From the NCBI GenBank assembly GCA_900541715.1, contig UQLI01000008.1, forward strand, positions 1 to 61,843: a stretch of DNA of 61,843 nucleotides, read 5' to 3'. Each line of letters starts with the position of its first letter. Within the stretch, counting starts at the first letter, position 1. Shown in pieces: positions 42,996-52,170 of the stretch. The notes below the pieces were generated by a model. The model made no database searches. It was not told the DNA's origin and worked only from the letters and a program-made list of their open reading frames with translations. The translations under genes and the position numbers were made by a program. This DNA comes from an uncultured Collinsella sp. GTDB taxonomy: Bacteria > Actinomycetota > Coriobacteriia > Coriobacteriales > Coriobacteriaceae.

Positions 42996-45295
42996 GTGCG
43001 ACCGAGCGCGAGCATGTGATGCCTCCGCGGCCTCTGATGCCGTGGACGATGGCCCTGTGTGCCGGCATGTGCATGAGCTGCGCCTTGGTGCTCAACGTGG
43101 CCGCCGATGCGCTGCTGTGGGAGCGGGCTTCGGCGGTCGGGCCGCTATGGGCCATTCCCGTTACGGCGGCGGTATTCGTTGTGCTGGCTCAATCTTGTGC
43201 GCGGCTTGCCCCTTGGAAGCGGTGGCTGTATGCCGCGTCCGTCGGTCTCGTGGCGGGAGCGGTCGTCTCGGCGTGGTGGGCTGTGGGCGTGCTAAGCGCC
43301 TCGAAGGCGCTCGACGGTCGAGCGGCAAGCAGCCTTGAGTTTGTCGTGCAGGGTGACCCATCCATAAACGACGACGTGTATTCCTATACCTGCGAGGCAC
43401 GCACGGACGGTAAGAACTTGGCAATGGTTCGCCTATCGTGCGACCTCGAGCTCAAGGTCGGGGCGCACGTGCGTGTTATCGGTCGCGTTTCACGTTTTGA
43501 GAACGATGCGTATGGACGATCGCGCGTGCTCCGAGGCGAGGTGCGCAAGGTTAAAGTCGTTCGGATTTTGTCGGTCGATGAAGACTCTCCGGGGCCGCTG
43601 CTTCGGCTGCGAAATGGGCTGCTTGCGTCCATCGCGCCTGCGACCGACCCGGCGCGTGCACTCATAGCCGGTGTCGTCTGCGGTCGTTCGGCCGAGCTGC
43701 GCGCCCAGCCGGCGGGCGACTGGTTTTCGGTGACGGGAACGGCGCATCTTATCGCCGTCTCGGGCAGCCATTTGGCAATCGTGGGGTTTGTAATCGAGGG
43801 TGTATTGCAAAAGACTCGGTGCTCACGCGGTCTTCAACGGGCGATATTGGCGATAACGCTTGTGGGCTACGCTGCTTTTACGGGCGCGTCTCCCTCTGCC
43901 GTGCGCGCGTGCTGCATGGTGTTCGCGACGCTTGTCGTAAACGGCGCGGGGCGGCGCCGGCACGGCGCATCGGCACTCTTCGTTACCATGTCCATCTTTG
44001 TGTTGCTGCGGCCGACGGTTCTGTTCGAGATGGGCTTTCAGCTTTCATGTGCCAGCGTCTTAGCCATTCTGTGCTTTTGCCCCTATGCGACCTACGCTTT
44101 GGGTGAGCTGAGTGTTCCGTCGGGCGTTGCCAGCATGCTTTCCGTCACGCTGTGCTCGCAACTGGCGACACTTCCCATTACCATTCCTGCCTTCGGTACG
44201 TTCTCGCTCATTGCTCCGCTGGCAAATGCGGTCCTCGGTCCGGTGGTGAGCGCACTGCTCGCCGTGTCGATCGTGCTGGTTCCCTTTTCGCTCCTGGCGC
44301 CGTTGCGGACTTGGGCGCTCGTTGTGCCCATGATTGCCGCCCGTTGCGCGCTGTTCTTTGAGCAGCTGTTTGCCGCCGTGCCGGGTGCATCCGTGAGCGT
44401 GCCGCCCGATAGCATGTGGATTTACCTAGTGCCGTGTTTGCTGGCGGTTCTGCTTGTCTGGTGGCCGCGTCCCCGTGCACGTCCTATGGCGGTGGGGCTT
44501 GCATGCCTGGTGCTCTTGGCTGCGATTCCGTACGTCTACTGGGATCGATTCGCTCCGCCTTCGGTGACGGTGCTCGATGTGGGCCAGGCCGATGCGATTC
44601 TTATTCGCCAGGGCGGCGCAGTGGCGCTCGTCGACTGCGGGCTCGACGAGCGCGTGGTGGCGGCGTTGGTTCGCAATAACGTGCACCATATCGATGCCGT
44701 CTTTGTGACGCATTGGGATGAGGATCACTGGGGTGGTCTGCCTGCCGTGCTCGAACAGTTTTCGGTCGGTACGATTGCCGTGGCGGCGGATGCGCTGGAG
44801 GATGCTCCTGCCGAGGTATTGAACCGACCTGGCGTGGAGTATCGGCAGGTGCGCCGTGGGGATACGGTCGATATCGGCTCATTTTGCGCCCGCGTGATGT
44901 GGCCATTCGAGTCCGTGGATGGCGAGGGAAATGAGGACTCGCTTGTCCTGCTGCTCTCATATGTTCAGGAAGGCAAGGGCCTGCGTATGCTCCTCACCGG
45001 TGATGCCGAGATCGACCAAGAACGGGAATTCGTGCAGGAGGTGGGGGATATCGACGTACTTAAACTTGGGCATCACGGCTCTAAGGTTTCAGTCGATGAT
45101 GAGTTGCTGGACGTCCTGAAGCCCGAGCTTTCCCTCGCGAGTGCGGGCGAAGGGAATCGATACGGCCATCCGTCCGATGCCTGCATCGATGCCGTTAAGG
45201 AAGCGGGCGGCGTGTTCGCGTGCACTATCGAACACGGCGACATTACCGTCACGCCGGCTGCGAATGGCTTTGCGATGCGATGCCAGCGACCGTGA
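42992..45295 (+). CDS. comEC: Competence DNA channel ComEC/Rec2
   Basis: 767 residues, full length. N-terminal membrane helices, a DUF4131-like soluble part, the Competence membrane domain (AVSGSHLAIVGF, then GYAAFTGASPSAVRA) and a C-terminal metallo-beta-lactamase-like domain with LDVGQADAILI and THWDEDHWGG (~571). It forms the inner-membrane channel for single-stranded DNA. With comEA, dprA and comM here, part of a complete-looking uptake pathway; pilus genes are not in the window. Confidence 0.95.
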   Translation: MSATEREHVMPPRPLMPWTMALCAGMCMSCALVLNVAADALLWERASAVGPLWAIPVTAAVFVVLAQSCARLAPWKRWLYAASVGLVAGAVVSAWWAVGVLSASKALDGRAASSLEFVVQGDPSINDDVYSYTCEARTDGKNLAMVRLSCDLELKVGAHVRVIGRVSRFENDAYGRSRVLRGEVRKVKVVRILSVDEDSPGPLLRLRNGLLASIAPATDPARALIAGVVCGRSAELRAQPAGDWFSVTGTAHLIAVSGSHLAIVGFVIEGVLQKTRCSRGLQRAILAITLVGYAAFTGASPSAVRACCMVFATLVVNGAGRRRHGASALFVTMSIFVLLRPTVLFEMGFQLSCASVLAILCFCPYATYALGELSVPSGVASMLSVTLCSQLATLPITIPAFGTFSLIAPLANAVLGPVVSALLAVSIVLVPFSLLAPLRTWALVVPMIAARCALFFEQLFAAVPGASVSVPPDSMWIYLVPCLLAVLLVWWPRPRARPMAVGLACLVLLAAIPYVYWDRFAPPSVTVLDVGQADAILIRQGGAVALVDCGLDERVVAALVRNNVHHIDAVFVTHWDEDHWGGLPAVLEQFSVGTIAVAADALEDAPAEVLNRPGVEYRQVRRGDTVDIGSFCARVMWPFESVDGEGNEDSLVLLLSYVQEGKGLRMLLTGDAEIDQEREFVQEVGDIDVLKLGHHGSKVSVDDELLDVLKPELSLASAGEGNRYGHPSDACIDAVKEAGGVFACTIEHGDITVTPAANGFAMRCQRP

Positions 45296-45303
45296 CGACG
45301 TCG

Positions 45304-45333
45304 TTGGCGTGTGGTGGGCCCCTGGGCTAGAAT
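45304..45333 (+). promoter_or_regulatory. Candidate promoter of holA
   Basis: TTGGCG (45304-45309), 18-nt spacer, TAGAAT (45328-45333), 40 nt before the holA start. Confidence 0.5.
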
Positions 45334-45373
45334 GGCACGGAGCGAATACGAAGGCCTGCGGGAGGGGAGCGCA

Positions 45374-46336
45374 ATGTCCGAAACCGGTCTGCTGCCGGCA
45401 TATCTGATCGTCGGTACCGACGGAGTCAAGCGCGATCACGCCGTCTCGCGTATGAAAGCGCGTCTGGAAAAGTCGGGCATGGTCGAGTTCAACCTCGACG
45501 AGCGCGATATGACCAAAGACCCCGATATCGAGTCGATTATCGGATCGCTCAACACCTTTCCCATGGGCAGTGAGTTTCGCCTGGTAATCCTTGATGGCTG
45601 CTCAAAGCTCGCCAAGTCGGTCTCGGAGCCGCTCGTCGAGTATCTGGCGAGTCCCAGCCCCACGACGGTCTGCCTCATCATCGCCGACTCGCTTGCCAAG
45701 AACACGCGCCTGTATAAGGCGATCGCCAAGATCGACAAGAAGGCTGTGATCGATTGCTCCGGCACCAAGCGCTGGGAGCTACCGCGCCGCGTGCAGCAGA
45801 TGGCGACGCAGCACGGCAAGTCGATCACGACGGCGGCCGCCGAGGAACTCGTCTCGCGTTCGGGTGAAAACACACGCATGCTCGATAACGATTTGGCTAA
45901 GCTTGCCCAGATGGTCGAGGCGCCCCAGATTGAGCTTGCCGACGTTGAGCGCTGGATTGTACGTACGGCCGAGGTTCAGCCCTGGGACTTTCTCAATGCG
46001 GTCTCGGCCCGTGACATGCGCCGCTCGCTCGAGCTCTTCAATCTACTGCCCGCCAAGAGCTACGTGTGGACTTACACATTGCTGTGCGGCCGCATCCGCG
46101 AGCTTATCGTCGCCAAGGCGCTCGATGCGCGCGGACAGGGTCGTGAGCTGGCCGCAACGCTTAAGCTCCAGTCCTGGCAGGTCAAGAATCACCTGACCTG
46201 GGCTCGCCGCTTTTCGATGGCAGAGCTCGTCGCAGCGCTCGAGGGTGCCGTTGATGTGGAGCTCGCGCTCAAGGGTTCGGCCGATTCTGAGACCGCGCTT
46301 TTGCTCTGGATTACGAACATCTTGAGAAAATCGTGA
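45374..46336 (+). CDS. holA: DNA polymerase III delta subunit
   Basis: 320 residues. HolA opens the beta clamp in the clamp loader. N-terminal AAA+-like part (LLPAYLIVGTDGVKRDHAV, LNTFPMGSEFRLVIL), then KWVP-type region and C-terminal collar helices (LKLQSWQVKNHLTWARRFS). ATG 45374 follows GGAGGGG. The comEC-holA-rpsT order is common in Gram-positive bacteria and actinobacteria. Confidence 0.94.
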   Translation: MSETGLLPAYLIVGTDGVKRDHAVSRMKARLEKSGMVEFNLDERDMTKDPDIESIIGSLNTFPMGSEFRLVILDGCSKLAKSVSEPLVEYLASPSPTTVCLIIADSLAKNTRLYKAIAKIDKKAVIDCSGTKRWELPRRVQQMATQHGKSITTAAAEELVSRSGENTRMLDNDLAKLAQMVEAPQIELADVERWIVRTAEVQPWDFLNAVSARDMRRSLELFNLLPAKSYVWTYTLLCGRIRELIVAKALDARGQGRELAATLKLQSWQVKNHLTWARRFSMAELVAALEGAVDVELALKGSADSETALLLWITNILRKS

Positions 46337-46388
46337 TGATACCTGCCTATTTGGCAAATTCGTTCTATCCCTTTGAGGGGGAGCGTGC

Positions 46389-46452
46389 TATAGTAGGCGC
46401 TTGCATGACCTCACCGTGTCTCAGAGGTGTCATACATTTTTTGCAAGGAACT
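46389..46452 (+). promoter_or_regulatory. rpsT promoter and attenuator-like leader
   Basis: TATAGT at 46389-46394 is a likely -10. Soon after, ATGACCTC (46405-46412) pairs with GAGGTGTCAT (46434-46443, two-base bulge), followed by TTTTTT at 46447-46452. Hairpin plus U-run inside the leader of a ribosomal protein gene suggests attenuation. Confidence 0.5.
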
Positions 46453-46469
46453 CGAAAGGAACTCCAGAA

Positions 46470-46736
46470 GTGGCAAACATCAAGTCTCAGAAGAAGCGTA
46501 TCCGCACCAATGAGGCAGCTCGCATGCGTAACAAGGCTGTCAAGTCCGAGCTCAAGACGCTGACCAAGCACGTCCAGTCCGCCGTCGCCGAGGGCGACGC
46601 CGAGAAGGCCCAGGCCGCCCTCAAGACCGTCACCAAGCGTCTCGACATGGCTGCCGCCAAGCATGTTATCCACAAGAACCAGGCTTCCAACCGCAAGTCC
46701 GGTCTTGCCAAGCTCGTGAACAGCATCAACGCCTAA
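46470..46736 (+). CDS. rpsT: Ribosomal protein S20
   Basis: 88 residues. The helical, Lys/Arg/Ala-rich S20 pattern is clear (ANIKSQKKRIRTNEAARMRN, then HKNQASNRKSGLAKLVN). GTG 46470 lies 9 nt after AAAGGA; the longer frame to 46401 lies within the leader hairpin and is rejected. A strong terminator follows. Confidence 0.97.
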   Translation: MANIKSQKKRIRTNEAARMRNKAVKSELKTLTKHVQSAVAEGDAEKAQAALKTVTKRLDMAAAKHVIHKNQASNRKSGLAKLVNSINA

Positions 46737-46772
46737 GTTGTAAATTTCACACCACACAGATTACGCGCATAA

Positions 46773-46807
46773 ATGGAGCCTGTTTTATGGAACAGGCTCC
46801 ATTTTTT
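46773..46807 (+). terminator. Terminator after rpsT
   Basis: ATGGAGCCTGTT (46773-46784) and AACAGGCTCCAT (46791-46802) form a perfect 12-bp stem with a T6 tail. Confidence 0.95.
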
Positions 46808-46832
46808 GTATCGCTCGGGTAAGATAGTCCGC

Positions 46833-48644
46833 ATGAATACTTCAAATGACATTTCCCACATCCGCAACTTCTCGATTGTTGCGCACATCGACCATGGCAA
46901 GTCAACGATCAGTGACCGCATCCTCGAGCTCACCCATACCGTCGACGAGCGCGACATGGAGTCGCAGCTGCTCGACACCATGGATATCGAGCGCGAGCGC
47001 GGCATTACGATCAAGTCCAATGCCGTTCGCGTGTCCTATGACGCCGACGATGGCGAGACGTATCAGTTCAACCTGATCGATACGCCGGGCCACGTGGACT
47101 TTACCTATGAGGTCTCGCGCTCGCTGGCAGCCTGCGAGGGCGCGGTGCTCGTTGTCGACGCCACGCAGGGCGTCGAGGCGCAGACCGTCTCCAACGCGAC
47201 GCTCGCCATGAACGCCAATCTGGACATTGTGCCGGCCATCAACAAGATCGACCTGCCCTCGGCCCATCCCGACGAGGTTAAGACCGAGATCGAGGACGAC
47301 CTGGCGATCCCTGCCGATGATGCCGTGTGCGTCTCGGGCAAGACCGGCGAGGGCATCCACGATCTGCTGGAGTCCATTGTCTTTTTGATTTCTCCGCCCA
47401 AGGGCGATGCGAACGCGCCGCTCAAGGCACTCATCCTGGATTCGTACTTCGACGAGTATCGTGGTGTCGTCGCCACGGTGCGCATCTTTGACGGCTCCAT
47501 CAAAAAGGGCGATACCCTGCGCATGATGCAGGCAAAGGGCGACTTTTTGGTCGATGGCGTGGGCGTCAAGCGTCCCGCCGAGACCCCGGTCGACGCGCTG
47601 ACGGTCGGCGAGGTCGGATACGTGGTCACGGGCCTGAAGGACCCCGAGGCCGTTCGTGTAGGCGATACCCTTACGTGGGCGTCGAACCCCTGCCCCGAGC
47701 CGCTTCCCGGTTATCGCGAGGCCAAGCCCATGGTCTATACGGGCCTGTTCCCGATCGATAATAAGGACTACGAGAACCTGCGTGACGCGCTCGATAAACT
47801 GCACGTCAACGACCCGTCGTTGGTGTGGGAGCCCGAGACCTCGGTGGCGCTCGGTTTCGGCTTCCGCGTGGGCTTCCTGGGCCTGCTGCACATGGAAGTC
47901 GTCAAGGAACGCCTAGAGCGCGAGTTCAACCTGGACCTCATTGCCACGAGTCCCTCGGTTGACTATCACGTCTACAAGACCGACGGAGAAATGATCGATG
48001 TCCGCAGTCCGCAGGACCTTCCCGAGGCCACACGCATCGATCGTATCGAGGAACCCTACCTCAAGGCAAAGATCATCTGCCCGCCTGAGTATACGGGTGC
48101 CGTCATGCAGCTCTCCATCGAGCACCGCGGCGTCACGACCGACATGATCCACCTGACGAGCAAATCGGTCGAGATGCGCTTTGATATGCCGCTCGCCGAG
48201 CTCATCTTGGACTTCTTCGATCAGCTCAAGAGCCGCACCAAGGGTTATGCCTCGCTCGACTACGAGTTCAACGAGTACCGTCCCTCCGAGCTCGTGAAGC
48301 TCGATATTTTGCTTTCGGGCGACGAGGTGGACGCGCTGTCGTTTATCGTCCATAAGGACAAGGCCTATGGCCTGGCCCGTGGCCTGTGCGACAAGCTCAA
48401 GGAGATCATCCCGCGTCAGCTGTTCGAGGTGCCCATCCAGGGTGCTATCGGCAACAAGATCATCGCCCGTTCCACTGTCAAGGCGCGTCGCAAGGACGTT
48501 CTTGCCAAGTGCTACGGCGGCGATATCTCGCGTAAGCGCAAACTGCTCGAGAAGCAGAAAGAGGGCAAGAAGCGCATGAAGGCCATCGGCTCGGTCGAGG
48601 TCCCGCAGGAGGCGTTTATGGCGATCCTCAAGGTGGACGAGTAG
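46833..48644 (+). CDS. lepA: Elongation factor 4 (LepA)
   Basis: 603 residues. LepA is a ribosome-associated GTPase that back-translocates or helps initiation. G1 AHIDHGKST, G3 DTPGHVDF, G4 NKIDLP and the unique C-terminal domain (ARRKDVLAKCYGGDISRKRK) are present. ATG 46833 has no ribosome site. TAAGAT at 46820-46825 ends 7 nt before it, so the mRNA may be leaderless. The frame extending to 46773 starts inside the rpsT terminator and is rejected. Confidence 0.97.
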   Translation: MNTSNDISHIRNFSIVAHIDHGKSTISDRILELTHTVDERDMESQLLDTMDIERERGITIKSNAVRVSYDADDGETYQFNLIDTPGHVDFTYEVSRSLAACEGAVLVVDATQGVEAQTVSNATLAMNANLDIVPAINKIDLPSAHPDEVKTEIEDDLAIPADDAVCVSGKTGEGIHDLLESIVFLISPPKGDANAPLKALILDSYFDEYRGVVATVRIFDGSIKKGDTLRMMQAKGDFLVDGVGVKRPAETPVDALTVGEVGYVVTGLKDPEAVRVGDTLTWASNPCPEPLPGYREAKPMVYTGLFPIDNKDYENLRDALDKLHVNDPSLVWEPETSVALGFGFRVGFLGLLHMEVVKERLEREFNLDLIATSPSVDYHVYKTDGEMIDVRSPQDLPEATRIDRIEEPYLKAKIICPPEYTGAVMQLSIEHRGVTTDMIHLTSKSVEMRFDMPLAELILDFFDQLKSRTKGYASLDYEFNEYRPSELVKLDILLSGDEVDALSFIVHKDKAYGLARGLCDKLKEIIPRQLFEVPIQGAIGNKIIARSTVKARRKDVLAKCYGGDISRKRKLLEKQKEGKKRMKAIGSVEVPQEAFMAILKVDE

Positions 48645-48648
48645 GTCT

Positions 48649-49692
48649 ATGGCGCTTTCCAAATATAGTCTGCGGCTGCTGGGTGCCTATGCCGAGCAGC
48701 CGTTCCTTATGGCTCCCATGGCGGGCGTTACCGACCCCGCCTATCGCATCATGTGTCGCCGCCGCGGTGCCAACCTTGCCTACAGCGAGATGGTGAGCGT
48801 GGCAGGCCTTGCCTATGCCAGCAACAAAACGTGGCGCCTGGTGCTGCCGGCCGACGAGGAGCAGCAGATTTGCGTGCAGCTCTTTGGCTCCAAACCTGAT
48901 CAGTTTGCGAGCGCCGTCGCCGCCGTCGAGGAGCGCGTTGGCGATCGCCTGTCGCTCATCGATATCAATATGGCATGCCCCGCCCGCAAGGTCGTTACCA
49001 AGGGCGAGGGTTCGGCGCTCATGCGCACGCCCGACCTGGCGGAGAAGATCGTCGAGGCCACGGTGGGCGCGGCGCACGTGCCCGTGACCGTCAAGATCCG
49101 CAAGGGCTTTTATGCCGAGGACCGTAATGCCGCGACGTTTGCCCAGATGCTTGAGGGCGCAGGGGCTGCCGCAGTCGCCGTGCATGGTCGTTGCGCCACG
49201 CAGCTCTACACGGGCCAGGCCGACTGGTCGGTCGTCGATGAGGTTGCCGACGCTGTCGAGATTCCCGTGATTGGTTCGGGCGATGTGTTCTCGGCCGAGG
49301 AGGCTGCGGAGCATCTGCACGGCTCGGGTGCCAGCGCGGTGTTTATCGCGCGCGGTATCTACGGTAATCCCTGGGTCTTTGGTGATGCTCGCGCCCTTGC
49401 GCTCGATGGCATACCGGTGCCGCCGCGCAGCTCCGTCGAGCGCCTGGAGGCTCTGCGTGAGCACCTGACGTTGACGCACGAGCTTCTGCCGCTCATGTCG
49501 CGCGCCCGCACGTACGCAAGCTGGTACTTAAAAGGCATGCCCCATGCCGCCGCCTGGCGCGCTCAGGTGGTGCGTTGCTCTACGTACGAGGAGTTCATGT
49601 CGCTGGTCGATGATATCGAGCACGATGTGGTGGCCTGCGAGGCCGCGCTTGCCGCCGGTGAGTCGGTGCCCGCTCATCCGCTGGAGGCTTAA
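48649..49692 (+). CDS. dusB: tRNA-dihydrouridine synthase (DusB-like)
   Basis: 347 residues. FMN-dependent reduction of uridines in the tRNA D-loop. TIM-barrel blocks: LMAPMAGVTDPAYR, the catalytic Cys in NMACPARKVVTKGEGSALM, HGRCATQLYTGQADW and GSGDVFSAEEAAEHL. ATG 48649 is 4 nt after the lepA stop. DusB class is inferred from overall similarity. Confidence 0.93.
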   Translation: MALSKYSLRLLGAYAEQPFLMAPMAGVTDPAYRIMCRRRGANLAYSEMVSVAGLAYASNKTWRLVLPADEEQQICVQLFGSKPDQFASAVAAVEERVGDRLSLIDINMACPARKVVTKGEGSALMRTPDLAEKIVEATVGAAHVPVTVKIRKGFYAEDRNAATFAQMLEGAGAAAVAVHGRCATQLYTGQADWSVVDEVADAVEIPVIGSGDVFSAEEAAEHLHGSGASAVFIARGIYGNPWVFGDARALALDGIPVPPRSSVERLEALREHLTLTHELLPLMSRARTYASWYLKGMPHAAAWRAQVVRCSTYEEFMSLVDDIEHDVVACEAALAAGESVPAHPLEA

Positions 49693-49694
49693 GG

Positions 49695-50927
49695 GTGGCC
49701 GTTACCGCGCTGTACGTGCACGTGCCGTTTTGCGCTCAAAAATGCCGCTATTGCGACTTTGACTCGCGCAGCTTTGCTCTGTGTGACTTGGATGCTGCGC
49801 TCGTTTCCTATTTTGAGCGGCTGTATGCGCGCTTCGATTCCTTTGGCGACGCCGGGGCGCTTGCGCAGGTCCGCACGGTCTATATTGGCGGCGGCACGCC
49901 CTCACTGGCTGGGGAGCGCCTTGTGAAACTTGCCCGTCGTATCTCCATGTGGTGCAAGCCCGTTGAATTTACTTGCGAAGCCAATCCTGAGTCGCTGACC
50001 GCCGAGCTCGCCACCGCGCTTGCCGAGGCGGGTGTCACGCGCATCTCTCTGGGCGTGCAAACCCTCGACAATACCGAGCTGGCTGCTATTGGCCGCATTC
50101 ACGATGCTAATCGCGCACTTGCGGCTATCGCGACGGTGAAGGACGCTGGCCTCGATGTGTCGTGCGACCTGATGTGCGGCCTTCCCGGGCAGACGGCCGC
50201 AAGCTGGCGGAGCACGCTCGATGGCGTGTTGGCGGCGGCGCCTCATCATGTGTCGGTCTACCCGCTCACGCTCGAGGAGGGTACGCCACTCTATCGCATG
50301 GCGTGCCGTGACGAGTCGCTCGAGCCCGACGAGGATTTTCAGGCTTCGTGCATGGACGCGGCGCGTGAGCGCCTGGGTACGGCCGGCTATCATCCGTATG
50401 AGGTGGCAAGCTACGCGCTCGACGGCCATGAGTGCGCCCATAACATTGCCTACTGGACCGGACGGGGCTACCTGGGCCTGGGTCGTTCTGCTGCGGGCAT
50501 GCTCGACGACGAGGATTTCGACCGTCTTGCAGGTTTGTTCCCCGGCGTGTCTTCTCGAGGCGATGCGTACCGCGTGCGTCTGGTGCAACGTGACGATGAC
50601 GCGACGGCGTTCGAGGCCGAATATCTGTCGCAGCGCGAGGCTGTCGCCGAAGACTTGATGCTCGCCTGTCGCATGACGCGCGGTGTTGCGTCCGACCTGT
50701 TGGCTCGTGCAGCTTGCGTCATCCCAACGGGCGTGCTGACAGCTGCCTGCGATCGCGCGCTCGAATTGGGTCTTGCCACTTGGGTGCCCGAGACGCTCTG
50801 GGGTCATGAGGGACCCTTCACTACGGCAGATGTCGTCGCGGGCCATGTTCGAGCTCGTCTGGCGCCGACTCATCTGGGCTGGCTCGATGGAAATGTTCTG
50901 TTCGAGCTGTTTTGGGATCTAGCTTAG
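49695..50927 (+). CDS. hemW: Radical SAM heme chaperone HemW
   Basis: 410 residues. HemN-like radical SAM fold with CAQKCRYCDF binding the cluster, IGGGTPS, and the HNIAYWTGRGYLGLG block. HemW inserts heme rather than oxidising coproporphyrinogen. GTG 49695 is 2 nt after the dusB stop. In many Gram-positives hrcA lies between hemW and dnaJ; here it is absent. Confidence 0.93.
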   Translation: MAVTALYVHVPFCAQKCRYCDFDSRSFALCDLDAALVSYFERLYARFDSFGDAGALAQVRTVYIGGGTPSLAGERLVKLARRISMWCKPVEFTCEANPESLTAELATALAEAGVTRISLGVQTLDNTELAAIGRIHDANRALAAIATVKDAGLDVSCDLMCGLPGQTAASWRSTLDGVLAAAPHHVSVYPLTLEEGTPLYRMACRDESLEPDEDFQASCMDAARERLGTAGYHPYEVASYALDGHECAHNIAYWTGRGYLGLGRSAAGMLDDEDFDRLAGLFPGVSSRGDAYRVRLVQRDDDATAFEAEYLSQREAVAEDLMLACRMTRGVASDLLARAACVIPTGVLTAACDRALELGLATWVPETLWGHEGPFTTADVVAGHVRARLAPTHLGWLDGNVLFELFWDLA

Positions 50928-50985
50928 GCCGCTCGGGTAGAATTACCGGAATATATACGCTGCTGTGAGCAGGAGGTTGCCGCGC

Positions 50986-52089
50986 ATGGCGACGATGAAC
51001 GAAAAAGATTACTACGAGATTCTGGGTGTCTCCAAGGACGCCACCTCGCGTGATATTCAAAAGGCCTTCCAGCAAAAGGCCCGTAAGCTCCATCCGGACG
51101 TCAATAAAGAGCCTGATGCCGAGGAGAAGTTTAAAGAGGTTTCCGAGGCCTACGCCGTGCTTTCGGATGAGCAAAAACGTGCGCGCTACGACGCCATGCG
51201 TTCTGGCAATCCCTTTGCCGGTGCTCCTACGGCTTCGCCCTATGGTGGCGGCTACGCCGGCAGCACGGGCTATGGCAATCCCTTTGAGGGCGGCTTTCCC
51301 TTTGGTGGCGCCTGGGGCCAGCCGCGTCGCGGGCAGGCTGCCTACAATCCCGAGAACGGCGCCAACGTGGTCGTCGATATCAAACTCGACGCCAAGGAGG
51401 CAAAGGGCGGTGCCCGCAAGACCGTCCGCTACACGCGCTTCGATACCTGTAACAACTGCGGCGGTTCGGGCTCTGTCTCCTCCGAGCATGCCCATACCTG
51501 CCCAAGCTGTGGCGGCCGCGGCCATATCGACGTCGACCTGTCCTTCCTGTTTGGTGCGGGCACGTTCCAGTCGGTCTGCCCCGAGTGCGGCGGTTCCGGT
51601 AAGGTCGTGGCCGACCCCTGCCCTGATTGCGGCGGCAGCGGTCGTACTCGCGTAACCTCCGAGCAGACGATTGAGTTTCCTGCCGGCACGCACGATGGCG
51701 ACGAGGTCCGCATTGGCGGCATGGGTCATGCTGGCACCAACGGTGCCGCGGGCGGCGATCTGGTCGGCCGCGCCCATGTTGAGGCCGAGCGCTTGGAAGG
51801 CAAAGCTCGTACCGGTTTTTACCTGATGGGCATCGTGGCGCCGTTTTTGGTACTCTCGGCCATCTCGGGCGTGTTCTCGGCCTTTGCCGTGATGTGCTTT
51901 ATTCCGTTTGCCATGGGCCTGTTCATGGTGCTTTCGGACGGCGTGCTTCATCGCAGCCTGCTGTGGTGGAAGCGCGGCGCGATGCAGTTTGCCAACGGTT
52001 TTGCCAACGGCTTCATGTTCGCGCTCGTGTCGGTTTGGTTCGCGAGCTGCTCGCAACGGGCCATGCTTTCGCCGTACCAAATGCAATAA
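50986..52089 (+). CDS. DnaJ-like protein with C-terminal membrane segments
   Basis: 367 residues. J domain with HPD at 36-38, a Gly/Phe region, then a zinc domain with four CxxCxG repeats (~156-230) as in type A DnaJ. The substrate-binding part is cut short after GGDLVGRAHVEAE (~265). The last ~95 residues instead have two to three strong hydrophobic segments (FYLMGIVAPFLVLSAISG, AVMCFIPFAMGLFMVL, FMFALVSVWFA). It is probably anchored in the membrane to recruit DnaK there. ATG 50986 is 9 nt after AGGAGG. A normal dnaJ follows. Confidence 0.85.
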   Translation: MATMNEKDYYEILGVSKDATSRDIQKAFQQKARKLHPDVNKEPDAEEKFKEVSEAYAVLSDEQKRARYDAMRSGNPFAGAPTASPYGGGYAGSTGYGNPFEGGFPFGGAWGQPRRGQAAYNPENGANVVVDIKLDAKEAKGGARKTVRYTRFDTCNNCGGSGSVSSEHAHTCPSCGGRGHIDVDLSFLFGAGTFQSVCPECGGSGKVVADPCPDCGGSGRTRVTSEQTIEFPAGTHDGDEVRIGGMGHAGTNGAAGGDLVGRAHVEAERLEGKARTGFYLMGIVAPFLVLSAISGVFSAFAVMCFIPFAMGLFMVLSDGVLHRSLLWWKRGAMQFANGFANGFMFALVSVWFASCSQRAMLSPYQMQ

Positions 52090-52170
52090 CATCAAACCCT
52101 CTGTTTGCGGTCGGCCCTGCTTGGGTATAGGACGCACTGTGACAATAATGAAAGTCGGAAGGATTCGGTC

